A stretch of 40,862 nt of DNA, from contig CABZJI010000001.1 in the NCBI GenBank assembly GCA_902526045.1, forward strand, positions 593,416-634,277, read 5' to 3'. Below the pieces are notes generated by a model. That model made no database searches. It was not told where the DNA came from and was given only the letters and a program-made list of their open reading frames with translations. Below, in pieces: positions 34,544 through 40,862 of this stretch. Source of the stretch: an uncultured SAR86 cluster bacterium (GTDB lineage Bacteria > Pseudomonadota > Gammaproteobacteria > Magnimaribacterales > AG-339-G14). The position numbers and the translations under genes are program-made. Positions within the stretch are counted from its first letter, which is position 1; each line of letters begins with the position of its first letter.

Positions 34544-35710
34544 ATGGAAAAAGATTTTTCTAGAATAGAAAGACTACCTCGATATGTTTTTGAGGAGATA
34601 AATCAATTAAAAATTCAAGCTCGTCACAACGGGAAAGATATTATTGATTTTGGCATGGGAAATCCTGATCAACCTACTCCTGACTTCATAGTTAACAAAC
34701 TTACTGAAACAGTCAATAAAAAAGAAACTCACCGCTATTCTCAATCAAAAGGAATTCCAAGGTTAAGGAAGGCCATCTCAGATTGGTACGATAGGAAATA
34801 TAATGTCTCTATTGATCCAGAAAATGAGGCAATCGTTACAATGGGATCTAAAGAAGGACTTGGTCATTTGGCTCTCGCAACTATGGATAAAGGAGATGTC
34901 ATTCTAGTCCCGAATCCATCTTATCCTATTCATCCTTTCGGGTTTATCATTGCAGGGGCAGATATAAGACATGTCCCCATTGGTCCAGATATTGATTTTT
35001 TTAACCAACTTGAAGAAGCAATTGCTAGTACATTTCCTAAGCCAAGAATGCTTGTTTTAAATTTTCCATCGAATCCAACGACTGAGTGTGTTGATATAAG
35101 TTTTTTTGAGCAGGTTGTTGAGATTGCCAAGAAAAATAAAATTTGGGTTATTCATGATTTAGCTTATGCAGATTTATGTTTTGATAACTATAAAGCTCCT
35201 TCCTTTTTAGAAGTAAAAGGAGCAAAAGATATTGGGGTCGAGTTTTTTACACTATCTAAAAGTTACAATATGCCAGGATGGAGAGTTGGTTTTTGTTGTG
35301 GAAACAAAGATCTTATCGGCGCTCTATCTAGAGTTAAATCATATTATGACTATGGATTATTTACCCCAATTCAAGTTGCATCAATTGTCGCCCTTAATGA
35401 AGGAGATGAAGAAGTTAATAAAATTAGAGAAATGTACAAAGAAAGAAGGGATGTCTTATGTGACGGATTAAATAAAATTGGCTGGGAGGTTGAGAAACCA
35501 AAAGCAACTATGTTTGTTTGGGCTAAAATTCCAAAGAAATTTAAAATGAAATCTATTGAATTTTCTAAGTTATTACTCAATGAATGTGACGTAGCAGTTT
35601 CGCCAGGAATTGGTTTTGGGCAGTATGGAGATAGCTATGTCAGATTTTCTTTAATCGAGAACAGACAAAGGACAAACCAAGCAGTTAAAGGTATCAAAAA
35701 AATATTCTAA
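34544..35710 (+). CDS. alaC: Class I/II aminotransferase, AlaC-like
   Basis: This PLP enzyme most likely makes alanine from pyruvate and glutamate, as AlaC does. The 388-residue protein opens with [22 protein letters not shown], typical of AlaC, and has [10 protein letters not shown], the [10 protein letters not shown] substrate-loop region and the PLP-lysine motif [15 protein letters not shown]. It sits between dsbC and hom, where recJ or hom is more usual, and the spacer is one base. Other aminotransferases of the same fold, such as LL-diaminopimelate aminotransferase, are possible alternatives. Confidence 0.88.
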   Translation: MEKDFSRIERLPRYVFEEINQLKIQARHNGKDIIDFGMGNPDQPTPDFIVNKLTETVNKKETHRYSQSKGIPRLRKAISDWYDRKYNVSIDPENEAIVTMGSKEGLGHLALATMDKGDVILVPNPSYPIHPFGFIIAGADIRHVPIGPDIDFFNQLEEAIASTFPKPRMLVLNFPSNPTTECVDISFFEQVVEIAKKNKIWVIHDLAYADLCFDNYKAPSFLEVKGAKDIGVEFFTLSKSYNMPGWRVGFCCGNKDLIGALSRVKSYYDYGLFTPIQVASIVALNEGDEEVNKIREMYKERRDVLCDGLNKIGWEVEKPKATMFVWAKIPKKFKMKSIEFSKLLLNECDVAVSPGIGFGQYGDSYVRFSLIENRQRTNQAVKGIKKIF

Positions 35711-37002
35711 TGGCTCAGCAAGAAATAAAAATTGCTTTATGCGGCGCGGGAAACGTTGGAGGAGCCTTATTGGAACTATTAACGGTAAATGCTGATTTCT
35801 ATAAGAAAATGTTTGATACAGACTTTTTGGTAACCGATGTAGTGACAAAAAGCGGCAAATTAAGAGGATACAAGGAAAAGTTCAATGGAAATATTCACAC
35901 CGATTTTGAATCTATTAACAAAAACGATTCTATTGATGTGGTTATTGAGGTTATGGGCGGAATAAACGATGCATATAAAGTCGCAAAACAAGCTCTTGAG
36001 TCTAAAAAAGACTTTATAACTGCTAACAAAGCAATGATGTCTTTATATGGAGACGAGCTATTTGAATTAGCTGAAAAAAATAATTTATTCATTGGTTTTG
36101 AGGCTTCTGTTGCTGGAGGAATTCCAATTATTAAGTCGCTTTCTTCAAAAGCAAGGATTGAAAATATTTCTTGGTTTGCAGGAATTCTGAATGGAACAAG
36201 TAACTATATACTATCCAAAATGGAATCAGACGGTATAGAGTTGAAGGAAGGTGTAAAGCAAGCACAAGAACTTGGATTCGCTGAAGCAGATCCAACATTA
36301 GATCTTAATGGGACTGATGCAGCGCAGAAAGGAAAAGTATTATCTTACCTTGCTTTCGGTTCAAAATTAGATAGCTCCATCGAAGAAGATATCGAGGGAA
36401 TAGATATAGTTGAGAGCATAGACTTCAAGTTTGCTTTAGAGCTTGGGTATTCAATCAAACCTTTATCAATAGGATCTTATGAAAAAGATAGACTCATTTT
36501 GAAATCATTTCCTGCGTTAATTAAAAAATCTTCAATACTATCTAAAGTAAATCAGGAAATGAATGCAATAGAGGTCTATACTAAAGATTCAGGCTCTAAT
36601 CTTTTTTACGGTCCGGGAGCCGGACCAAAACCTACCGCGTCCTCTATACTATCTGATCTCTTTGATATGGCTCAGGATAATAGGGTTAGTTACAGTAAAT
36701 TCGGTCAAGGATTAATGGAAGTTTCCAATGATGCTTTCTCTTGTCAAAGATATTTAAGATTGGAAGTAAATGATAGCCCTGGTGTTATGGCCAAAATATC
36801 ATCTTTTATTGCAAAGCAAAACTTGAGTATCGAGTCCGTGATTCAAAAGGAAGATTTTTCACAAAATGGTCTTATTCCTATAGTAATCGTCCTTAATGAA
36901 TGTAAAGAAAATGAATTAGAGGACCTTTTAAATAGCTTCTCGAATGAGGATGACCTTTTCAAAAAGATTATTCATCTTAGAATTTTTAATCCAAACAAAT
37001 GA
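35710..37002 (+). CDS. hom: Homoserine dehydrogenase
   Basis: Hom reduces aspartate semialdehyde to homoserine for threonine and methionine synthesis. The 430-residue monofunctional enzyme (no aspartokinase domain) has the NAD(P) loop CGAGNVGGALLELL at residues 11-24. The catalytic region follows, with EASVAGGIPII, GILNGTSNYIL, AEADPTLDLNGTDAAQK and YGPGAGPKPTASS. A C-terminal ACT domain starts near residue 355 (LRLEVNDSPGVMAKIS), which allows feedback control by threonine. It starts at a TAATG junction with alaC and overlaps thrC by 4 bases. Confidence 0.96.
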   Translation: MAQQEIKIALCGAGNVGGALLELLTVNADFYKKMFDTDFLVTDVVTKSGKLRGYKEKFNGNIHTDFESINKNDSIDVVIEVMGGINDAYKVAKQALESKKDFITANKAMMSLYGDELFELAEKNNLFIGFEASVAGGIPIIKSLSSKARIENISWFAGILNGTSNYILSKMESDGIELKEGVKQAQELGFAEADPTLDLNGTDAAQKGKVLSYLAFGSKLDSSIEEDIEGIDIVESIDFKFALELGYSIKPLSIGSYEKDRLILKSFPALIKKSSILSKVNQEMNAIEVYTKDSGSNLFYGPGAGPKPTASSILSDLFDMAQDNRVSYSKFGQGLMEVSNDAFSCQRYLRLEVNDSPGVMAKISSFIAKQNLSIESVIQKEDFSQNGLIPIVIVLNECKENELEDLLNSFSNEDDLFKKIIHLRIFNPNK

Positions 37003-38366
37003 AATACGTAAGTACAAGAGGTGAAGCTAAAGAAGCTTCCTTTGTAGATATTTTAGCTTCTGGTACAGCTTCTGACGGAGGATTATTTGTTCCAGCAGTT
37101 ACTCCTATGCTTGAAACGGCAGTCATAAATGATATGAAAAATTTATCCTACACAGAAATAGCTGAGATTGTTATCAGACCCTTCATCGGTGGTTTTCTAA
37201 AAAAAGATGAATTACAAAAGATAATTTCAGATTCATACAACAATTTTGAAACCGATGATGTTGTCAAAATAAAAGATTACGAATTTGGGCATGTCTTAGA
37301 ATTATTCCATGGCCCTACACTCGCATTCAAGGATGTCGCCATGCAACTTTTAGGCAGGTTTCTAAACGCAGCCTCAGAGAAGTTAGGAAAAAAAATAGTT
37401 ATCTTAGGAGCAACAAGTGGCGATACTGGATCTGCAGCCATTGCAGCATGTCAAAACTTTGAAAATTTACATTCCTTCATATTTTTTCCTGATGGAAAAA
37501 TATCAGAAGTCCAACGAAAGCAAATGACAACCTGGAACAAAGATAATGTCGAAGCGGTTTCTGTAACTGGAAATTTCGACGATTGCCAAGATTTTGTAAA
37601 GAACATGTTTGCAGATACTTTAGAAAATAAAGAAATTCTCTTTGCATCAATTAACTCAATAAATTGGACAAGAATTCTCGCTCAAACAGTTTATTTCTTT
37701 TATTTGAGTTCAAGAATTGATAAAAAAGAAATTAATGTCTCAATCCCTTCTGGAAATTTTGGCCATGCCTACGCTGGTTGGTATGCAAAAAAGATGGGCC
37801 TTAATCTTAATAAGATAAACATTGCTACAAATAGAAATAATGTTCTTGATATCTTTTTCAAAAATAACATTTATAGAAAACTCAAGACAATGGAATCATT
37901 GGCTCCAAGTATGGATATCTCGTCCGCAAGTAATTTTGAGAGATTAGTGTTTGACTCGTTGGGAGGAGACGGAACCAAGACACAAACATTAATGAATCAA
38001 TTCAAGAAAGATGGCTTTTCAATCACCAATAAATTTTATAAAGATCTCTGTAGTGTCTTTGAAAGTCATTCGGTTGTTGATGAAGAAATTCTGGAGGAAA
38101 TTGAACTTCTTTATGAAATGACAGGTGATGTTTTTGATCCACACACCGCAATTGGGATTAAAAATATTCGTGAAGGAAGCACTGGAAATTATGTTTGCTT
38201 TGCGACAGCTCACCCTTCAAAGTTTATTGATACTATAAAAAAGGTCATACCTGATTTTTCCGATACTCCTAAGCGACTACAAAAGTTCTTAGATTCAGAA
38301 GAAAAATATGAAATCATGAATTACAATTTCTCAGATTTGAAAGAATTCATATTTAATAAGATTTAA
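36999..38366 (+). CDS. thrC: Threonine synthase
   Basis: ThrC converts O-phosphohomoserine to threonine with PLP. The 455-residue product opens with the conserved MKYVSTRGEAKEASF and has SDGGLFVP. The PLP lysine lies in FHGPTLAFKDVAMQ, followed by GATSGDTGSAAI and, later, SGNFGHAYAG. Length matches the longer gammaproteobacterial form. The ATG overlaps the hom stop (ATGA), so hom-thrC form a coupled pair. No thrB homoserine kinase is adjacent, as in Pseudomonas, where it lies elsewhere. Confidence 0.96.
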   Translation: MKYVSTRGEAKEASFVDILASGTASDGGLFVPAVTPMLETAVINDMKNLSYTEIAEIVIRPFIGGFLKKDELQKIISDSYNNFETDDVVKIKDYEFGHVLELFHGPTLAFKDVAMQLLGRFLNAASEKLGKKIVILGATSGDTGSAAIAACQNFENLHSFIFFPDGKISEVQRKQMTTWNKDNVEAVSVTGNFDDCQDFVKNMFADTLENKEILFASINSINWTRILAQTVYFFYLSSRIDKKEINVSIPSGNFGHAYAGWYAKKMGLNLNKINIATNRNNVLDIFFKNNIYRKLKTMESLAPSMDISSASNFERLVFDSLGGDGTKTQTLMNQFKKDGFSITNKFYKDLCSVFESHSVVDEEILEEIELLYEMTGDVFDPHTAIGIKNIREGSTGNYVCFATAHPSKFIDTIKKVIPDFSDTPKRLQKFLDSEEKYEIMNYNFSDLKEFIFNKI

Positions 38367-38368
38367 AG

Positions 38369-39452
38369 ATGCAAGAGATTTCACTAAAAGATCGTTTAAT
38401 AGCTGCAAAAAACTCTCTTGATGAGTTAAGGGGGTATCTTTGACTTAACGGATAAGGAGTCAAAATTAAAAGAGATTAATCAAGAACTAGAAAATCCAGA
38501 AGTTTGGCAAAATCAAGAAAAAGCTAAAATCCTCAATAAAGAAAAATCTTTTTTAGAAAAAATAATAACTCTGTATTCAGAATTATCCTCCAATGTTAAT
38601 GACTTAATTGAATTAGAAGCAATTTCGAGTGATTACGAAGTCAAGGCTTTATCTGATGAAGTAGTTAATCTTGAATCACAATTAAAAGAATTGGAATTTC
38701 AAAGAATGTTCTCAAACAAGATGGATCCTAATGATGCTTTTCTAGATATTCAGGCAGGATCAGGAGGGACTGAGGCGCAAGATTGGGCAGAGATGCTGAT
38801 GAGAATGTACCTGAGGTGGGGCGAAGATAAAAAATTTGGAGTAGAAGTTATTGAGGTTTCTCCAGGCGATGTCGCCGGAATAAAAAGCGCTACAATTAAA
38901 TATTCAGGTGATTACGCATACGGTTGGCTTAGAACAGAGACTGGAGTTCACAGGCTTGTAAGAAAATCTCCTTTTGATTCAGGAAAAAGAAGACATACCT
39001 CTTTTGCATCAATTTTCGTTTCTCCAGAAATAGATGACGATATTGAAGTAGATTTAAATCCTGCAGATATAAGAGTTGATACTTATCGTGCAAGTGGAGC
39101 AGGAGGACAACACGTTAATAAGACTGATTCTGCTGTCAGATTAACTCATGAACCAACTGGTATCGTAGTCCAATGTCAAAGTGGAAGATCCCAACATAGA
39201 AATAAAGAAGAAGCCATGAAACAATTAAGAGCAAGGCTTTATGAGTTGGAACTAAATAAGAAAGAAGAGGAATTACAGAGTCTGGAAGATTCTAAATCTG
39301 ATATTGGCTGGGGAAGTCAAATAAGGTCATATGTTTTAGATTCATCTAGAATTAAAGATCTTAGAACTGGAGTGGAGACTTCAAACTGTAATTCAGTCCT
39401 GGATGGTGATATCAACTTATTTATAGAGGCTAGTTTAAAAGAGGGTATTTAA
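38369..39452 (+). CDS. prfB: Peptide chain release factor 2 (programmed +1 frameshift)
   Basis: RF2 ends translation at UGA and UAA. It is encoded as 38369-38440 joined to 38442-39452: 24 codons run to an in-frame TGA at 38441-38443, and a +1 shift gives 360 residues in all (E. coli 365). The main part has the GGQ peptide-release motif ([10 protein letters not shown]) and the SPF stop-recognition tripeptide in [12 protein letters not shown]. Reading only from the ATG at 38691 would miss about 107 residues. The frameshift lets RF2 control its own level: low RF2 leaves the TGA unread and favours shifting. It lies 2 bases after thrC and abuts lysS, as in E. coli. Confidence 0.97.
38429..38444 (+). 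promoter_or_regulatory. RF2 autoregulatory frameshift site
   Basis: AGGGGG (38429-38434), TAT, then CTT TGA C: the internal Shine-Dalgarno-like element, the slippery CUU codon, the UGA stop and the following C match the well-known E. coli prfB site. The ribosome slips from CUU to UUU and continues with GAC. Confidence 0.95.
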
Positions 39453-40862
39453 TTGAAAGAGCAAGACGAAAATAATTTATTTGAAGTACGAAAAGAAAAA
39501 TTAAAGAAGCTTAGGGAGCAAGGAAAGGACTATCCCAATTCATTCAGAAGAAAAGAATTAGCTAAGGAATTAATTAAAGAATATTCAGATTTAAGCAAAG
39601 ATGATTTAGAGAGTAAAAATATCAGCGTTAAAGTTGCCGGTCGAATTATGCTTCGAAGGCTCATGGGAAAAGCCAGTTTTACTGTGATCCAAGATATGAG
39701 CGCACAAATTCAGCTTTATTTAAGAGAAGATACATTAAGTAATTATGATGATTTTAAAACTTGGGATATTGGAGACATCATTGGTGTAGAAGGAGAGCTT
39801 TTTAAAACCAACACTGGAGAACTATCAATTAAGGTAACTGTAGCTATTTTACTAACTAAATCACTAAAACCCTTACCAGAAAAACATCAAGGACTTGTCG
39901 ACGTTGAACAGAGATATCGTAAAAGATATTTAGATCTCCTTGTTAATGAGGAAGCAAGAGAAGTTTTCTTATCCAGAAGTAAGATTATTTCTGAAACTAG
40001 GAACTACTTTGATTCAATTGGGTTTATAGAGGTAGAGACACCAATGATGCATCCCATCCCTGGAGGAGCTGCTGCTAAACCTTTTGTAACTCATCACAAT
40101 GCATTAGGAATGGACTTGTATTTAAGAATTGCCCCAGAACTTTACTTAAAGAGACTTGTTGTTGGAGGTTTTGAAAAGGTTTATGAGATTAATAGAAATT
40201 TTAGAAACGAAGGATTGTCCACTAAACACAATCCTGAATTTACCATGTTGGAATTTTATACCGCTTATCAAGATTACGAGTTCCAGATGGATTTTGTGGA
40301 AGCATTAATAATGCATCTTTCGAATTTGGAGCAAAGCAAAAGATCTTTTAAAAAATTTAAAAGAGCATCTTTTGATGATGCGCTTACTCAAAATACATCT
40401 CTTAATAAAAAAGATTTGGATGATATAGATAGCCTTAGAAAATTTGCACAATCACTAAAAATTGAAAATTCTAAAACTTTATCTAAAGGTAAATTAAAAG
40501 CTGAAATTTTTGAGTCAGAAGTTGAAGATAAGCTCTCTGAACCTACTTTTATCTATAAATATCCTCTGGAGATTTCTCCTTTATCAAGAAAATCAGAAGG
40601 TGATGAGGGTTATGTAGATAGATTTGAACTTTTCATAGATGGTAAAGAGATCGCCAATGGTTTTTCTGAGTTAAATGATCCAGAAGACCAGCTAGAAAGA
40701 TTCAAAATGCAAATGGAAGATAAAGAAAAGGGCGATGAGGAAGCTATGGAAATGGATTTAGACTATATCGAGGCTCTTGAATACGGCCTTGCACCTTGTG
40801 CTGGTGTTGGCATAGGATTGGATAGATTGGTAATGTTACTTACGGGAATAGATTCTATAAGG
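39453..40862 (+). CDS. lysS: Lysyl-tRNA synthetase LysS (3' end cut by the window)
   Basis: LysS is the class II synthetase that charges tRNA-Lys. The frame opens at TTG 39453, directly after the prfB stop, and stays open for 470 codons to the window edge; the E. coli enzyme has 505 residues, so roughly the last 30 are missing. Visible are the N-terminal anticodon-binding OB fold (VKVAGRIMLRRLMGKASF), motif 1 near FIEVETPMMHPIPGGA, motif 2 RNFRNEGLSTKHNPEFTMLE and motif 3 GVGIGLDRLVMLL. The prfB-lysS order is conserved in gammaproteobacteria. Confidence 0.96.
   Translation, partial: MKEQDENNLFEVRKEKLKKLREQGKDYPNSFRRKELAKELIKEYSDLSKDDLESKNISVKVAGRIMLRRLMGKASFTVIQDMSAQIQLYLREDTLSNYDDFKTWDIGDIIGVEGELFKTNTGELSIKVTVAILLTKSLKPLPEKHQGLVDVEQRYRKRYLDLLVNEEAREVFLSRSKIISETRNYFDSIGFIEVETPMMHPIPGGAAAKPFVTHHNALGMDLYLRIAPELYLKRLVVGGFEKVYEINRNFRNEGLSTKHNPEFTMLEFYTAYQDYEFQMDFVEALIMHLSNLEQSKRSFKKFKRASFDDALTQNTSLNKKDLDDIDSLRKFAQSLKIENSKTLSKGKLKAEIFESEVEDKLSEPTFIYKYPLEISPLSRKSEGDEGYVDRFELFIDGKEIANGFSELNDPEDQLERFKMQMEDKEKGDEEAMEMDLDYIEALEYGLAPCAGVGIGLDRLVMLLTGIDSIR

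Overview
The window is a gene-dense, AT-rich (by eye roughly two thirds A+T) piece of a free-living gammaproteobacterial chromosome. The gene orders bamB-der, murJ-ribF-ileS-lspA-ispH, rpsP-rimM-trmD-rplS and xerD-dsbC-...-hom-thrC-prfB-lysS are gammaproteobacterial. Very short or negative spacers, missing genes inside classical clusters (sucAB, fkpB, recJ), many TTG starts and a nickel superoxide dismutase suggest a streamlined marine lineage. My best guess is the SAR86 clade or a relative; that is inference, since no 16S rRNA or other taxonomic marker is present. I saw no rRNA, tRNA, CRISPR array, insertion sequence or phage gene, and no gene-free stretch above 300 bases.

Layout. 1-2627: tail of a YfgM-like gene, then bamB (outer membrane assembly) and der (ribosome assembly GTPase). 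2624-8589: a good promoter, then sdhCDAB-sucCD (TCA cycle, without sucAB) and a DUF1330-like membrane-anchored protein. 8592-11444, minus strand: MATE exporter, tusA, an unlisted 27-codon membrane peptide, and a zinc-free MDR oxidoreductase. 11438-13337, plus: a hexapeptide acyltransferase that probably starts at an AUU codon, then pdxB. 13364-25196: twelve tightly packed plus-strand genes: desaturase, msrB, murJ, ribF, ileS, lspA, ispH, dadA, ampD, yajQ, ampG-like and vanZ-like. They mix envelope building and peptidoglycan recycling with housekeeping. 25212-27283: groESL with its own promoter and a strong terminator. 27304-28176: a NiSOD operon consisting of a 48-residue membrane protein, sodN and sodX. 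28266-30202: a lone urate-oxidase-type membrane domain converging on a CorB/HlyC-family gene. 30250-32925: rpsP (with a very long acidic tail), rimM, trmD, rplS. 32938-40862: xerD, dsbC, alaC, hom, thrC, prfB (programmed +1 frameshift) and a truncated lysS.

Most of the window is housekeeping. The observations most worth follow-up are the acidic repeat tail of about 200 residues fused to ribosomal protein S16, the small membrane protein translationally coupled to NiSOD, the AUU start of the acyltransferase, and the 27-residue membrane peptide coupled to tusA.
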